Shown here: piece after piece, positions 35,859 through 46,911 of the stretch | Layout: every line of letters starts with the position of its first letter | How positions within the stretch are numbered: position 1 is the first letter of the stretch | Source of the DNA: Candidatus Phyllobacterium onerii | Lineage (GTDB): Bacteria; Pseudomonadota; Alphaproteobacteria; Rhizobiales; Rhizobiaceae | Reading direction: 5' to 3' | Length of the DNA stretch: 64,000 bases | NCBI RefSeq assembly: GCF_028331445.1 | Contig: NZ_JAQMHX010000004.1 | Coordinates: forward strand, 186,001-250,000 | Made by a program: the position numbers and the translations under genes | The notes under the pieces: generated by a model | What the model saw: the letters and a program-made list of their open reading frames with translations, nothing else | The model's database searches: none | What the model was told of the DNA's origin: nothing

Positions 35859-38672
35859 CTATTCAGCCGTCATGAGGATGTTTTGCCGTTGCGGCTGGGC
35901 GGTCGTGATGTCTCCTTCGCCAAAGAGAGCAAGCAGCTTCTTGCGGATACGATTCTGGCGTGTCGTATTGGTGATCTGGTGACCGACAAGATCAGTGACA
36001 TAGAACACGTCGATGACCTTTTCACCGAAGGTCGTCACGTGTGCAGAGGCAATATCGAGTGAGAGATCAGAGATAGTACCGGTTATCTCAGATAGAACAC
36101 CGGGACGGTCGAGGCCTTCCACTTCGATGACCGTGAATTTGTTGGACAGCGTATTGTTTATCTCGACACGCGGCGTGATGCGGAAGGCTTTGACCGCGCG
36201 CTTCGGTTTAGTGCGACTTGCCAGCATCTCGGGCAGGTAGGATTTCCCGGAAAGCACGTCTTCGATCAGCCGTCCGACGCGCATGGCCCGCCGCCGTTCA
36301 TCATCGTCGGTCGGGAATTCGCGGCTAATAAGGATCGTATCAAGTGCGCGCCCGTCGCTCGTCGTGAAGATCTGCGCATCGACGATGTTGGCGCCGGCCC
36401 CGGCGCAGGCACCTGCGATGATTGAAAGCAAACGCGGATGGTCGGGGGACAGCACGGTGATCTCGGTTACACCCTCGAAATCATGGGTTTTTACCATGGT
36501 GGCGAGTGCTTTGCCGCTGGCATCGGTCTCGCGCACGAAATTGGCATGTCGAATCTGATCTTCGAGGCTGACAGTCAGCAAGTAGTTTTGATAATGCAAT
36601 GCAAGATATGACTGGCGCTCGATCTGCGGCCAGGATGACAGCGCATTGTCCAGTTGGGTGCGGGCGTGATCGGTGCGGTCCTTGCGGGAGACTTCCGAAA
36701 ATCCGCCAGTCAGCATCAATTCCGTTTCATAGAAGAGATTGCGCAGAAGCTGGCCTTTCCAGCCATTCCAGACCCCGGGTCCGACTGCTTTGATATCGCA
36801 GATGGTCAGGACCAACAGCAGTTTCATCCGGTCGAGGGTTTGGACAATCTCAGCAAAATCTTCGATCGTCTTTCGGTCGTTCAGATCGCGCGACTGTGCC
36901 ACTCTACTCATCGTCAAATGCTGTTCGACGAGCCAGGCAACGGTTTCAGTGTCGGCCTGTGACAGGCCCAGGCGCGGGCAAATCCGCCGGGCGATCCGCG
37001 CACCGGCAATGGAGTGGTCTTCCGGCCTTCCCTTGGCAATGTCGTGAAGAAGCAGCGCCACATAGAGGACCTGCCGGTCTTTTTTCAAACCGGGCATGAT
37101 CTGGTTGGCAAGAGGGTGTTCCTGTCCAAGATCGCCGTGATCGATTTCCGACATGACTAAGATGCAACGCAACAGATGTTCATCGACAGTATAGTGATGA
37201 TACATGTTGAACTGCATCATCGCGACGACCTTGCCGAAATCCGGAATGAATTTGCCAAGTACGCCGGATTCATTCATTCGCCGCAGGATAAGCTCGGGGT
37301 TGCGCTCCGAGGTCAGCACTTCCAGAAAAAGCCTGTTCGCCTCAGGATTTTCCCGCAGATCAGCTTTGATCAATGACAGCGAACGCGACACCAATTGCAT
37401 AGCGTCGGGGTGGAACTCGAGGCCATGCAGATCCGCCAGCCGAAACAGGCGGATTATATTGACTGGGTCTTTCCGGAAGACGTCGTCATTGGCAATGGTG
37501 ATGCGGTGGTTGTCGACGACGAAATCGCTTGTGCCGGGGAGCTTTCGCTTGCGGCGCGAAAACGTGAGGAAAATCCGGTTGAAACCGGGAACGTGCTTGG
37601 CTTGCTCTTCTTCCAGAGCGGCGCAGATGATGCGTGTAAGATCACCGACCTCCTTAGCGATAAGGAAGTAGTGTTTCATGAACCGCTCGACGTCTCGCAG
37701 ACCGGGATGGGCGGTGTAGCCGAGCCGCCGGGCGATCTCGCCCTGGATATCGAACGAAAGGCGTTCCTCGGCCTTGCCCGTCAAGAAATGCATATGGCAG
37801 CGTACAGCCCATAGCAGATCCTCCGCCTTACGAAAGATCTTGTGTTCCGCACGAGAAAGAACCCCCAGGTCGACCAATTCATCACTTGTCTTCACCCGGT
37901 AATAATATTTTGCAATCCAGAACAGTGTATGCAGATCGCGCTGGCCGCCCTTACCCTCTTTGACGTTCGGCTCCACCAGATACCGCGTCTCGCCCGCCTT
38001 GCGGTGACGCGCGTCACGTTCGGCAAGCTTGGCCTCGATGAAAGCGGGCCCGGTACCCTTGACCACCCCGTCATCAAAGCGTTGCACCAGTTTGGCGAAA
38101 AGGTCTTCATTCCCGCACAGGTAACGGGCTTCCAGGATGCTGGTGCGGATCGTCATATCACCCAGGGACTGGCGGATGGACTCATCCAGATTACGGGTCG
38201 CGTGGCCGACCTTGAGACCGGCGTCCCACAGCATGTACAGAATATACTCGACGACTTGCTCGCCCCAAGGTGTCTGTTTGTAAGGTAGCAAGAATAACAG
38301 ATCGATATCGGAACCGGGTGCTAGTCCCCCGCGACCATAACCGCCAACCGCCACGACCGTCATCCGTTCCGCAGTAGATGGGTTCACAGCGGGATATACG
38401 TGGGTAATTGCGAAGTCATAGAGCGCAGAAATAATCTGGTCCATCAGATAAGAAAGCCGGATGGAACAGTGCGTTCCGCTAGCATCCTTCATCAGCATGT
38501 CTTCGGCCGACTTGCGACCCGCGATCAGCGTCTGTTTCACAAGCTGCAACACGTCGTTACGCTCGACGGTGGCAGTGCCCAGTTTGTTCGTTGACGTGAC
38601 CAACTCTTCAAATTGGCGATGAAGCTTGGCCGGGTTGACGATCTGTTCCAGTCTCAGGTCTGAAGCGCTCAT
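35859..38672 (-). CDS. glnD: Bifunctional uridylyltransferase / uridylyl-removing enzyme
   Basis: A 937-aa GlnD. Nucleotidyltransferase motif [19 protein letters not shown] near residue 112-130; HD hydrolase motif [15 protein letters not shown] near 540; two C-terminal ACT domains (about 730-800 and 850-920) that sense glutamine. It adds or removes UMP on PII proteins according to nitrogen status. First gene of the transcript glnD-murJ-VOC. Together with RpoN and PtsN in this window it forms part of nitrogen control. Confidence 0.97.
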   Translation of the reverse strand: MSASDLRLEQIVNPAKLHRQFEELVTSTNKLGTATVERNDVLQLVKQTLIAGRKSAEDMLMKDASGTHCSIRLSYLMDQIISALYDFAITHVYPAVNPSTAERMTVVAVGGYGRGGLAPGSDIDLLFLLPYKQTPWGEQVVEYILYMLWDAGLKVGHATRNLDESIRQSLGDMTIRTSILEARYLCGNEDLFAKLVQRFDDGVVKGTGPAFIEAKLAERDARHRKAGETRYLVEPNVKEGKGGQRDLHTLFWIAKYYYRVKTSDELVDLGVLSRAEHKIFRKAEDLLWAVRCHMHFLTGKAEERLSFDIQGEIARRLGYTAHPGLRDVERFMKHYFLIAKEVGDLTRIICAALEEEQAKHVPGFNRIFLTFSRRKRKLPGTSDFVVDNHRITIANDDVFRKDPVNIIRLFRLADLHGLEFHPDAMQLVSRSLSLIKADLRENPEANRLFLEVLTSERNPELILRRMNESGVLGKFIPDFGKVVAMMQFNMYHHYTVDEHLLRCILVMSEIDHGDLGQEHPLANQIMPGLKKDRQVLYVALLLHDIAKGRPEDHSIAGARIARRICPRLGLSQADTETVAWLVEQHLTMSRVAQSRDLNDRKTIEDFAEIVQTLDRMKLLLVLTICDIKAVGPGVWNGWKGQLLRNLFYETELMLTGGFSEVSRKDRTDHARTQLDNALSSWPQIERQSYLALHYQNYLLTVSLEDQIRHANFVRETDASGKALATMVKTHDFEGVTEITVLSPDHPRLLSIIAGACAGAGANIVDAQIFTTSDGRALDTILISREFPTDDDERRRAMRVGRLIEDVLSGKSYLPEMLASRTKPKRAVKAFRITPRVEINNTLSNKFTVIEVEGLDRPGVLSEITGTISDLSLDIASAHVTTFGEKVIDVFYVTDLVGHQITNTTRQNRIRKKLLALFGEGDITTAQPQRQNILMTAE

Positions 38673-38764
38673 GAATACGTCTTTATGGATAATGGCCGCA
38701 CGCTATAGCGCGAATTTGCGTCAAACGAAACGATTACATTTGACGCGTTTGTTGTGGAGACCAG

Positions 38765-41494
38765 TCAAGATGTCGTGTTCGCGACGAGGCCCTTCAACCG
38801 ATAGAGCGCCTCCAGCGCTTCACGCGGTGTCATCTCATCCGGATTGATGGTGGACATAGCTGCGAGCAGACCACTATCCTTACCTTGAACAAGCTTGGGT
38901 GCTTGGCGCTTCACTTCAACGGAAAACAGCGGCAAGTCGTCGATCAGCTTGTCGGCCTTGCCAGAGGTCTCTCCTGCTTCGAGCTGGTGCAGAACATCGC
39001 GGGCGCGATTGACGACGGCTTCCGGCAGACCAGCCAAACGAGCCACTTGCACGCCATATGATCGGTCAGCTGCGCCCTTGGCGACCTCATGCAAGAACAC
39101 GACATCGCCGTCCCATTCCTTCACGCGCATGGTAACGTTGCTGAGCCGTTCAAGTTTTTCTGAAAGTGCGGTCATTTCGTGGAAGTGCGTTGCAAAAATC
39201 GCCCGACATTGGTTCTTTTCGTGCAAGTATTCGACCGCGGCCCATGCAATCGAAAGGCCGTCGAAGGTCGCGGTACCGCGGCCGATTTCATCGAGGATGA
39301 CGAGCGAATGATCGCTGGCCTGGTTGAGAATAGCAGCGGTCTCGACCATTTCCACCATGAAAGTAGAACGCCCGCGCGCAAGATCATCCGAGGCACCAAC
39401 GCGCGAGAACAAACGATCCACAATGCCGATATGAGCAGAGCCGGCCGGAACGAACGAACCCATCTGCGCGAGAATCGCAATCAATGCGTTCTGACGCAGA
39501 AAGGTCGATTTACCGCCCATATTCGGGCCGGTCAGCAGCCAGATTGCTCCCTTGCCGGCTCCCTCTGGAGAAAGATTGCAATCATTGGCAACAAAGGGAG
39601 CGGCCGCTTGCCGACGTAGCGATTGCTCGACGACCGGGTGTCGTCCGGCCACAATCTCGAATGCAAGGCTGTCATCGACCTGCGGTCGGCAGTAGCCTTG
39701 TTCTTCGGAGAGCGCCGCCAGCGATATGGAGACGTCAAGCGCCGCCAGCGCCGCAGCACCTGCACGAATGGTGTCGGCGTTGGCCACGGTCTCATTGGTC
39801 AAGACGTCGAAAACGCCAAGCTCGATCGAAAGCGCGCGTTCGGCGGCATTTGCTATCTTGGTTTCAAGCTCCGCCAGTTCCGTCGTCGTGAACCGCATCG
39901 CATTGGCAATGGTCTGACGATGAATGAATTTGCTCTTGGCTTCATCCGTATCGGTCATGACCGAGGCATTGTTGGCGGTTACTTCGATGAAATATCCAAG
40001 CACATTATTGTGCTTGATCTTCAGCGATCTGACGCCAGTCGTTTCCATGTAGTCGGCTTGCAGGCCAGCGATGATGCGGCGCGAATGATCCCGCAGTGCC
40101 CGCATTTCGTCTAGCTCGGCATGATATGCCGGCCGGACGAACCCGCCGTCGCGTTTGAGAAGCGGCAGCTCATCGGCAAGCGCCCGGTCAAGGTGTTCGG
40201 CGAATTCCAGCGGCAATTGGCGAAGACATTCTCTCACTCGCGTGAGTTCTGTCGGCAGTTCTTTACGCTCCAGCAATTGTGCGATATCGCCGGCTGTTTC
40301 AAGACCGCGGGCGAGTGCACCCAGATCGCGTGGACCGCCGCGACCGACTGCAAGCCGCGACAGGGCGCGGGGCATATCGGGCACGGCTTTCAGCGCTTCG
40401 CGCGCCAAATCTGCCAGCGGTTGGCGAAGGAGGAAAAACGAGATCGAATCCAATCGTTCCGCGATCGCCGCCGGATCAGTCAGAGGTGAGGTCAACCGTT
40501 CCGCCAGGAGCCGCGCCCCGCTACCTGTCACCGTTCTGTCGATCGCCCGCAGCAGACTTCCTTCGCGCTTGCCGGAAAGCGTGCGCAGAAGTTCAAGATT
40601 GGCACGGGTTGCTGGGTCGATAAAAAGCGAAGAACCTTCCGACTCCCGCTCGGGCCGCATCAGTGGCGGCCGCTCGGCAATCTGTGTCTTTTCGACATAG
40701 GCGATAGCACCGGAAATGGCTGAAAGCTCGGCACGCGAGAATTGACCAAACCCATCCAGCGAGCTGACGTCAAAATAGCGCTGGATACGGCTTTCTGCCG
40801 TAGCGCTGTCAAATAGACTGGGTGGCTGCGGGCTAACCGCCCGGCCGATGACATCGAACACCGGCCGCAGATCCAGATCATGAAATACCGGATCTGCGAC
40901 AATCAATTCGCGTGGATCAACACGCAAAATGTCCGCGAGCAACCGGCCCGGATCGGTTTCGCTGACGCGGAATGTACCGGTTGATATGTCAATCCAGGCA
41001 AGCGCAAAATGACCTTTATCCGAGCCCTTTACGCGGCCGAGCGTCATCAAATAATTGGCTTCGGATGGGTCGAGCAGTTTTTCTTCGGTAATCGTGCCGG
41101 GAGTCACCAATCGAACGACATCACGTTTGACGACGGACTTTGCCCCACGTTTCCTGGCCTCCGCAGGATCTTCGATCTGTTCGCATACCGCGACGCGAAA
41201 GCCACGCGCGATCAGCTTCTGCAGATAATCGTCGGCGGCGTGGACCGGTACGCCGCACATGGGAATATCGTCACCCAGATGCTTTCCGCGTTTCGTCAAT
41301 GTGATTCCGAGTGCGCGAGATGCCTCGACCGCGTCATCGAAAAACAATTCATAGAAATCGCCCATACGATAGAACAAGAGACTATCGGGGTTCGTCGCCT
41401 TGATTTCGATATACTGCTCCATCATCGGCGTGGGACGCGCCAATATGTCAACGTCATAAGGGGGCTGTTCGATGATGGCTGCCAGTTCGGCCAA
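38765..41494 (-). CDS. mutS: DNA mismatch-repair protein MutS
   Basis: A 909-aa MutS. The mismatch-binding N-terminus has [17 protein letters not shown] (Phe-x-Glu wedge FYELF); the ATPase has [14 protein letters not shown] near residue 658 and [14 protein letters not shown]. The best start is TTG 41494 with AGGAG six bases upstream; the next in-frame ATG (residue 24) would cut conserved sequence. That AGGAG is buried in a perfect hairpin (41501-41520), so translation is likely damped. Monocistronic with about 90-bp gaps on both sides. Confidence 0.96.
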   Translation of the reverse strand: MAELAAIIEQPPYDVDILARPTPMMEQYIEIKATNPDSLLFYRMGDFYELFFDDAVEASRALGITLTKRGKHLGDDIPMCGVPVHAADDYLQKLIARGFRVAVCEQIEDPAEARKRGAKSVVKRDVVRLVTPGTITEEKLLDPSEANYLMTLGRVKGSDKGHFALAWIDISTGTFRVSETDPGRLLADILRVDPRELIVADPVFHDLDLRPVFDVIGRAVSPQPPSLFDSATAESRIQRYFDVSSLDGFGQFSRAELSAISGAIAYVEKTQIAERPPLMRPERESEGSSLFIDPATRANLELLRTLSGKREGSLLRAIDRTVTGSGARLLAERLTSPLTDPAAIAERLDSISFFLLRQPLADLAREALKAVPDMPRALSRLAVGRGGPRDLGALARGLETAGDIAQLLERKELPTELTRVRECLRQLPLEFAEHLDRALADELPLLKRDGGFVRPAYHAELDEMRALRDHSRRIIAGLQADYMETTGVRSLKIKHNNVLGYFIEVTANNASVMTDTDEAKSKFIHRQTIANAMRFTTTELAELETKIANAAERALSIELGVFDVLTNETVANADTIRAGAAALAALDVSISLAALSEEQGYCRPQVDDSLAFEIVAGRHPVVEQSLRRQAAAPFVANDCNLSPEGAGKGAIWLLTGPNMGGKSTFLRQNALIAILAQMGSFVPAGSAHIGIVDRLFSRVGASDDLARGRSTFMVEMVETAAILNQASDHSLVILDEIGRGTATFDGLSIAWAAVEYLHEKNQCRAIFATHFHEMTALSEKLERLSNVTMRVKEWDGDVVFLHEVAKGAADRSYGVQVARLAGLPEAVVNRARDVLHQLEAGETSGKADKLIDDLPLFSVEVKRQAPKLVQGKDSGLLAAMSTINPDEMTPREALEALYRLKGLVANTTS

Positions 41495-41500
41495 GACGCT

Positions 41501-41520
41501 CTCCTGATTTCGATCAGGAG
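41501..41520 (-). promoter_or_regulatory. Hairpin sequestering the mutS ribosome-binding site
   Basis: Read on the minus strand: CTCCTGAT-CGAA-ATCAGGAG, eight perfect pairs with a stable four-base loop, then AGCGTC and the TTG start of mutS. The 3' arm is the Shine-Dalgarno sequence itself. This would keep ribosomes off the message unless melted by a protein, small RNA or temperature. The structure is directly visible; regulation is inferred. Confidence 0.6.
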
Positions 41521-41609
41521 CAATCTATTCGCTAACGGGACATTTACACACCTCTTCCGAGTTCAACCATGGCTTTTCTCCACAGATGATCGGTCCAAGT
41601 CGAAGGTCT

Positions 41610-42515
41610 CTAGACGAAGCGCTTCGCTTCAGCAGCGTAATGGCTGACATAGCGTTCCGAAATACGGCTGACTGGCAGAATAATGAAGACATCGGTTGTA
41701 CCAAAGTCATGGTCGACCACGGCGCCGTCGCCAATCATCGCGCCAAGCCTTAAATAGCCCTTGATCAACGGCGGCATGGCGAAGAGAGCCACTTTTGGAT
41801 TGATCGCTTCATTCGGAACGAGATCCATCGCATGGTAAAGTGCGGGCAATGCGCGAACGTCCCAGTCGGGTGTGGCACGGCAATTATGTTGCAGGAAGGA
41901 AAGCGGCAGTGCGTGCGCAGCAGGAACCGCTCCCTGGAAGGATGCGCAGCCAAACATCACACCAATGGAGTGATGGCGGCAATAGGTCCAGATACCTTGC
42001 CAGAGCAATTCGACCGTCCGTTTTGACCGGTATTCCGGGAGGACACAGGAACGGCCGAGCTCAAGAAAACGCAATTCCGGCTTGGCGGTAACAAGCCGTT
42101 CGATCGAAAATTCGCTGGCTGAATAGAATCCGCCGGTTTCGAAAGCTTTTTCCGAGCGCAACAGCCGATAGGTGCCTACAATCTGCTTGTGTTTTGGGCC
42201 GGCTATGGAGGTGTCATAGACAAGGAGGTGATCGCAAAAGGGATCGAAACGATCTGCATCACGCTGCTCCATCGTGGCAGAGCCCTTGGCGCCCAACTCG
42301 TCAAAAAAAACCTTGAAACGCAATTGTTGTGACGAAGCGATTTCATCTTCCGTTTGCGCGAGGCAAACCTCCATCGTGCCGATGCGGCCAAGCACCGACG
42401 CAAGGTGTGGCGCCGTAAACGGCGAGGGAGTTGAATCAACGTGCGACATCACGCGTTGATCTTTAGTGATTGAAGCCGGTTCAAGCAAGGCGATGGTCAT
42501 ATCGATTTGGCTCAT
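41610..42515 (-). CDS. olsB: Ornithine-acyl-ACP N-acyltransferase (ornithine lipid synthesis)
   Basis: A 301-aa GNAT-fold protein of the OlsB family (often labelled hemolysin-like). Diagnostic segments are SQQLRFKVFFDELGA, DRFDPFCDHLLVYD, ELGRSCVLPEYRSKRTVELLW and GVMFGCASFQG. It transfers a 3-hydroxyacyl group from ACP to ornithine, the first step to ornithine lipids in the membrane; olsA is not in the window. Start ATG 42515 or 42500 both possible, with no strong ribosome-binding site for either. In Sinorhizobium olsB also lies near mutS and lspA. Confidence 0.88.
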   Translation of the reverse strand: MSQIDMTIALLEPASITKDQRVMSHVDSTPSPFTAPHLASVLGRIGTMEVCLAQTEDEIASSQQLRFKVFFDELGAKGSATMEQRDADRFDPFCDHLLVYDTSIAGPKHKQIVGTYRLLRSEKAFETGGFYSASEFSIERLVTAKPELRFLELGRSCVLPEYRSKRTVELLWQGIWTYCRHHSIGVMFGCASFQGAVPAAHALPLSFLQHNCRATPDWDVRALPALYHAMDLVPNEAINPKVALFAMPPLIKGYLRLGAMIGDGAVVDHDFGTTDVFIILPVSRISERYVSHYAAEAKRFV

Positions 42516-42608
42516 CCAGGAGATTTATCGGTATTCGTTCGTTCGTTGAATACAACAATTGGATGACGGCTACATGACGTGACGATGGGCTAATTACCCA
42601 GTTTCGCT

Positions 42609-43112
42609 TCAATTTTTGCCGGTTCGCCCGCGGTCCGTCCGCCGATCGCGCAACCAGACAAAAATTTCCTCGATTACAACCAATGCTGCGCCAACCGATA
42701 TGTAGGCGTCAGCGAGATTGAAGACGGCAAACGACCATGACGGCAGGTGGAAAAGAAAATAATCTATGACATACCCATGCAGGATGCGGTCGATGAGATT
42801 GCCGATCGCACCACCAATGATAAGGGCAAAACCAAACCGTGAAATCCAGCGCGTGGACGCCGTGCTCCACCACAGATAACTGACAAAACAAATGACGATG
42901 ATCGTCAGGCCTATCAGCGCTGTATCTCCGAACCCGCTTAACATCGAAAAGGCGATCCCATCATTGTGCACGCGAAACAACGCTAAAAAAGGCAAGAGAT
43001 CGATTTGCTGCTGGTAGTCCATGCCAGTCTCGATGAGATACTTGACGATCTGATCACTGACCGTGGCGAAGGCGATGATGGCCAGAAGACTGTAGAATGC
43101 TTTGCTTTTCAT
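42609..43112 (-). CDS. lspA: Lipoprotein signal peptidase (signal peptidase II)
   Basis: A 167-aa four-helix membrane aspartic protease. The catalytic pair is D117 (GYVIDYF) and D135 (FNLADAY); the [11 protein letters not shown] and [11 protein letters not shown] segments are conserved. It cleaves prolipoproteins at the lipobox, including presumably the 58-aa lipoprotein in this window. Close to the TrmH-family methyltransferase gene (12 bp), likely same transcript. Confidence 0.96.
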   Translation of the reverse strand: MKSKAFYSLLAIIAFATVSDQIVKYLIETGMDYQQQIDLLPFLALFRVHNDGIAFSMLSGFGDTALIGLTIIVICFVSYLWWSTASTRWISRFGFALIIGGAIGNLIDRILHGYVIDYFLFHLPSWSFAVFNLADAYISVGAALVVIEEIFVWLRDRRTDRGRTGKN

Positions 43113-43124
43113 AAATCCATTTTC

Positions 43125-43994
43125 TCAAACGTCAGGGGCAAGTTTCAATGCGTCCCGCCGGATCTCGAACAACATGACGCCGGTCGCAATGGCGAGATTG
43201 AGCGAATCGGCACGGCCCTCCTGCGGAATACGCGCGAGCTTGTCGCACGATGAAGCCAATTGATCCGGCAAGCCTTGTTGCTCGTTCCCCATCAACAAAA
43301 CGACCGGTTTATTGGCATAGGGGATCGTTCGATAATCGACGGCACCTTTCAGGTGCGTTCCGACAACTAGCCCAGAGAAACCTTTTCGCCAGGAAAGAAA
43401 CTCGGCTTCAGTCGCACGTATGACAGGCATTGCAAAAACCGAGCCCATCGTGGCTCGGATCGTTTCCAGCGAGAACGGATCAGTGGTATCCCCAATGAGA
43501 ATGATGCCTTTTGCGCCCGCTGCGTCCGCGGTTCGAATAATCGTGCCGAGATTGCCGGGATCGCGCACGCGGTCGAGTGCCACATAAACCTCATTGCCTT
43601 GCGGTTTGATCGCTAGCAAGGATTGCACCTTCTGTTCGAAAACACCGACGACCATTTGCGGGTTATCGCGACGCGTTATGGCCGCAATGACTTTTTCGCT
43701 GACCTCAAGAACATCACCACCCTTGGCGATCGTGCGCGCGGCAACTGGCTCGACCAGCGAATTGCCCTTGCCTGCCTTTGAGTAAACGAGGGTCTTGATG
43801 GTCCAACCCAGGTCAAGAGCATCGATGACGAGTTTCAGTCCTTCGGCGAGGAAAACACCCTGCTGGTCGCGGAATTTTTTGATCGCCAGCGCACGCAAAT
43901 CCTTGACGATCGGATTGGTCAGGCTGGTGACCTCCTTGACCCTGCCAGGGCGAACCAGTCCATTGCCGCGCTGGTGATCATCCTGTTTGGTCAT
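43125..43994 (-). CDS. TrmH-family (SpoU) RNA 2'-O-methyltransferase
   Basis: A 289-aa SPOUT methyltransferase with the three family motifs: VALDRVRDPGNLGTIIRTAD, VVLLMGNEQQGLP and RIPQEGRADSLNLAIATGVM. An N-terminal substrate-binding domain (about 110 residues) resembles RlmB-type enzymes. Target may be rRNA or tRNA. I start it at ATG 43994, which overlaps the stop of the preceding methyltransferase (TGATG); an in-frame TTG lies one codon upstream. Confidence 0.9.
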   Translation of the reverse strand: MTKQDDHQRGNGLVRPGRVKEVTSLTNPIVKDLRALAIKKFRDQQGVFLAEGLKLVIDALDLGWTIKTLVYSKAGKGNSLVEPVAARTIAKGGDVLEVSEKVIAAITRRDNPQMVVGVFEQKVQSLLAIKPQGNEVYVALDRVRDPGNLGTIIRTADAAGAKGIILIGDTTDPFSLETIRATMGSVFAMPVIRATEAEFLSWRKGFSGLVVGTHLKGAVDYRTIPYANKPVVLLMGNEQQGLPDQLASSCDKLARIPQEGRADSLNLAIATGVMLFEIRRDALKLAPDV

Positions 43995-45169
43995 CAAGCG
44001 CTCCAGCGGCTGAAAAGAGAGGTGGAAAGGGCACGATCGGATGAACGTTCCCGCAGAATAAGTTCACCTGACTCGACCTTTCCTCCAAGCCCGGTGAACG
44101 CATCGCGCATTAACTCGTGGATCGCAAAAAACGAAGCGCGGATTGAATAGGCGGTCAGAACGACCGCAAGTGGATTTGGCGTGAGGATCGAGCGACAAAG
44201 ATCGACCATGTCCGGCAGATTGTCGAACAGCTGCCACACCTCGCCATTGGGTCCGCGTCCATAGGCGGGCGGGTCGAGAAGAATGATGTCGTAGCCACTG
44301 CCGCGCCGCTCTTCGCGTGCGACGAATTTCATTGCGTCTTCGCATATCCAGCGAATGGGTTTGCTGGAGAGCCCTGCCATCTCCTGATTTTCCCGCGCCC
44401 AGACAATAGCCTTCTTCGAAGCATCAACATGGGTTACCTCGGCTCCGGCTCGAGCCGCGACAAGGGACGCGACTCCCGTATAACCGAAGAGATTAAGCAC
44501 TTTGATCGGGCGTTTGGCGTTTCGGATCAGCTGGTCCATGTGTGACCAATGCGTGCCTTGTTCAGGAAAAACGCCGACGTGCCGGAACGACGTGAAGCGT
44601 CCGAAAAACGAGATGCCGTCAAAGGCAAGCGGCCACGTTTCACCAAGCGGAACTTTTGGAAAATGCCAACGTCCGACGCCCTCCTCATCCGTATTGCCGG
44701 TGAATAGCGCATCGGCCTTGTCCCACTCCGGTCGGTCCCAGGCAGGTAACCAGATCGCCTGACCTTCTGGGCGGACGATGCGATAGGGACCGTACTGTTC
44801 AAGCTTTAGACCATTGCCGCTGTCAAGCAGTGCATAATCGTCGGAAGGCGAGGTTTCCAGGATGAGGCCGGTTCGTTCCAGAGGGCGTACGCCGGTACGG
44901 CGAGTCAAAACGCGCTTTGGAGCCGCTTCCGAACGAGGCGAGGACTTTTGCTGAGGATCGATATCGATGGCGCGGGGGGCTTTGGCAAATTGCGGCCGCG
45001 GCTTCGTTGCGGTTTGCCGATGCGCTGCTCCTTTCGGAGCGCTCGCTTTCGGACCGAGCCCTTTTGCCTTCTTGATTTTTCCGCCAGACGATTTCAAGCC
45101 GTGCACCCTCGCAGTTGATTGGATGTTTCCTATGTCAAGAGGAAGGAAGGCGAAAGCAAAAACGCTCAC
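43994..45169 (-). CDS. Class I SAM-dependent rRNA methyltransferase (RlmI-like, without PUA)
   Basis: The catalytic domain (about residues 110-391) has motif I VLNLFGYTGVASLVAARAGAEV, motif IV LLDPPAYGRGP and a typical C-terminal LILRERSS. It resembles RlmI/RlmK-type 23S rRNA cytosine methyltransferases but the N-terminus is a Lys/Ala/Pro-rich low-complexity stretch of about 95 residues instead of a PUA domain. The GTG start at 45169 overlaps the stop of the ornithine cyclodeaminase gene; a later GTG at 45106 (before HGLKSSGG) is also possible, so the N-terminus is uncertain. Coupled to trmH-family gene downstream. Confidence 0.85.
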   Translation of the reverse strand: MSVFAFAFLPLDIGNIQSTARVHGLKSSGGKIKKAKGLGPKASAPKGAAHRQTATKPRPQFAKAPRAIDIDPQQKSSPRSEAAPKRVLTRRTGVRPLERTGLILETSPSDDYALLDSGNGLKLEQYGPYRIVRPEGQAIWLPAWDRPEWDKADALFTGNTDEEGVGRWHFPKVPLGETWPLAFDGISFFGRFTSFRHVGVFPEQGTHWSHMDQLIRNAKRPIKVLNLFGYTGVASLVAARAGAEVTHVDASKKAIVWARENQEMAGLSSKPIRWICEDAMKFVAREERRGSGYDIILLDPPAYGRGPNGEVWQLFDNLPDMVDLCRSILTPNPLAVVLTAYSIRASFFAIHELMRDAFTGLGGKVESGELILRERSSDRALSTSLFSRWSA

Positions 45170-46140
45170 GCGGAAGCCGAGATCGCCCTTTCATAGATCA
45201 AAATGCCCGCCGCAAGGTCTTCCAGAGCGGCGCCAACCGATTTAAACAGCGTGATTTCGCTCGGGGATTGGCGCCCCTTGATCGTGCCGCGCGTCAGGTC
45301 AAAAAGATCACCGATAACATGGCTTTCGGTGACGACGCCCGCCTTGATCGGTTGCACGATATCACCACCCTCTTTCAGCGCGCCGTCCTTGGTATCAACA
45401 AAAACGCGCGCCCGTTTGACGCATTCGTCATCGCTTTCGCGCATGGAAGGCGTGAATGCTCCGATCAGATCCACATGGGCGCCGGGTTTCAAATGTTTGC
45501 CAAGGATCAATGGTTCAGTCGAAAGCGTCCCTGCAGTTATGATATCGGCTTCCGCGATTGCCTCATGCTGGTCGTTCACAGCCTTGGCGTTGAAGCCATC
45601 CGCAACGAGCTCGGCAGCTACTTTCTCGGCTCCAGCGAAGTTGCGGTTCCAGATGGAAATTTTCGTGATGGGACGGATGGCACTGTGCGCGCGAGCGAGA
45701 AATCCCGAAAGCGCACCGGCTCCGAGCACGACGAGATTGGACGCATCTTCACGAGCCAGATACCGAGCTGCGAGCGCCGATGCGCCTGCAGTGCGCCACA
45801 GGGTAAGCCGCTGTCCGTCAATGAGCGCCTGTGGTTCGCCGGTCTTGCCGTCAAGCAAAAGATACACACCCATGACAGCTGGTTTCGAAATGGTACCATT
45901 GTCCGGGGATACGGTAACGATCTTCACGCCCATATAGCCTTTTGAGGAATCCCCCAAGGCATTGAAGTCGGACCAGGCCGGCATCAGCAGCAGCGTAGAA
46001 GCGGCGCCGTCCGGGCGATCGACGGTGTGATGATGGCGCACAGGCTGAATCACTCCCTGACGGAAAGCCTGTTCGAGTGCGTCGATCATATCCGGCCATT
46101 TCAATAGCCCGTCGACCTCGGCCGGGGAGATCAGTTTCAT
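45166..46140 (-). CDS. Ornithine cyclodeaminase / mu-crystallin family enzyme
   Basis: A 324-aa NAD(P)-binding protein of the OCD/mu-crystallin family: RLTLWRTAGASALAARYL carries conserved active-site residues, VLGAGALSGFLARAH is the dinucleotide-binding loop, and PGAHVDLIGAFTPSMRE follows. Many bacterial members are not ornithine cyclodeaminases but imine (pyrroline-2-carboxylate) reductases, so I leave the exact reaction open. No proline or ornithine catabolic genes lie alongside. Confidence 0.88.
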   Translation of the reverse strand: MKLISPAEVDGLLKWPDMIDALEQAFRQGVIQPVRHHHTVDRPDGAASTLLLMPAWSDFNALGDSSKGYMGVKIVTVSPDNGTISKPAVMGVYLLLDGKTGEPQALIDGQRLTLWRTAGASALAARYLAREDASNLVVLGAGALSGFLARAHSAIRPITKISIWNRNFAGAEKVAAELVADGFNAKAVNDQHEAIAEADIITAGTLSTEPLILGKHLKPGAHVDLIGAFTPSMRESDDECVKRARVFVDTKDGALKEGGDIVQPIKAGVVTESHVIGDLFDLTRGTIKGRQSPSEITLFKSVGAALEDLAAGILIYERAISASA

Positions 46141-46160
46141 TTCATATCCTTGACGGTTGT

Positions 46161-46493
46161 TTAATGGAGTGAAGGAAGATTTGGCGTAGACTGTGTCTCG
46201 GCCGACGCTTTGCGGGCTTCCTTGCGCAGTAGCTCCGCTTCGAGCTTGCGCTGACGAGCGAGTTTTCGATGTTTCCCCTGATTATACCAAGTTGCCAAGC
46301 TCCCGAGGATCAAACCGAGAATCAGGGAGGCAAACAACCAGACGAAAAGCGGCGCAGAGTAGGAGAGGGCAGGATTGCCTGGGTTAAAAGGATCGATTGT
46401 GAACGATATCGCCTCGCGATTTGCTACTGACAGGGCAATCAGGATGACGGCAAGCGGTACCAGAATGAGGACAATGACGATGCGATTGATCAT
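46161..46493 (-). CDS. LapA-domain (DUF1049) membrane protein
   Basis: A 110-aa protein with two membrane helices (about residues 3-23 and 45-68) and a charged, coiled-coil-prone tail rich in Arg, Lys and Glu. Start ATG 46493 is chosen because GGAGAG lies just before it, inside the codons of the longer frame that begins at 46508. Related E. coli LapA acts with LapB in controlling LPS synthesis; lapB is not adjacent here. Between ihfB and the ornithine cyclodeaminase gene on one strand. Confidence 0.85.
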   Translation of the reverse strand: MINRIVIVLILVPLAVILIALSVANREAISFTIDPFNPGNPALSYSAPLFVWLFASLILGLILGSLATWYNQGKHRKLARQRKLEAELLRKEARKASAETQSTPNLPSLH

Positions 46494-46535
46494 ATTTCTC
46501 TCCTGCAACGCTTCTGATGCTTGAGGGACGCGCCC

Positions 46536-46820
46536 CTAGCCGTTGCCATTCAGCCTGTCGCGCAATTCTTTGCCGGTTTTGAAGAAGGGAACCCACTTTT
46601 CCTCAACGTCGACGCTTTCGCCGGTGCGCGGGTTACGTCCGCTGCGCGCCGGGCGGTTCTTGACGGAAAATGCGCCGAAGCCACGCAGCTCGACCCGATT
46701 GCCCTCGGCCAGTGCATCGGTGATCTCGTCAAAGATGGCGCCGACGATGTTTTCCACATCACGCTGAAACAAATGCGGATTGCGGTTGGCAATGATCTGC
46801 ACGAGCTCTGATTTGATCAC
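46536..46820 (-). CDS. ihfB: Integration host factor, beta subunit
   Basis: A 94-aa DNA-bending protein. [28 protein letters not shown] is the beta-arm that intercalates at the DNA bend (Pro in RNPRTGE). The start is GTG 46820 with AAGGGA upstream. Pairs with IhfA (not in the window) and is commonly needed by sigma-54 promoters, whose sigma factor is also encoded here. Upstream of the LapA-domain gene, as in many proteobacteria. Confidence 0.95.
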   Translation of the reverse strand: MIKSELVQIIANRNPHLFQRDVENIVGAIFDEITDALAEGNRVELRGFGAFSVKNRPARSGRNPRTGESVDVEEKWVPFFKTGKELRDRLNGNG

Positions 46821-46911
46821 AGCGAAATCCCTTCCGGTTCAAGATCAGGAGGACAAGGTCAAAAAGCACTAACCTGATTACTATGTCACTGATCTTATGA
46901 GTTTAATATCC

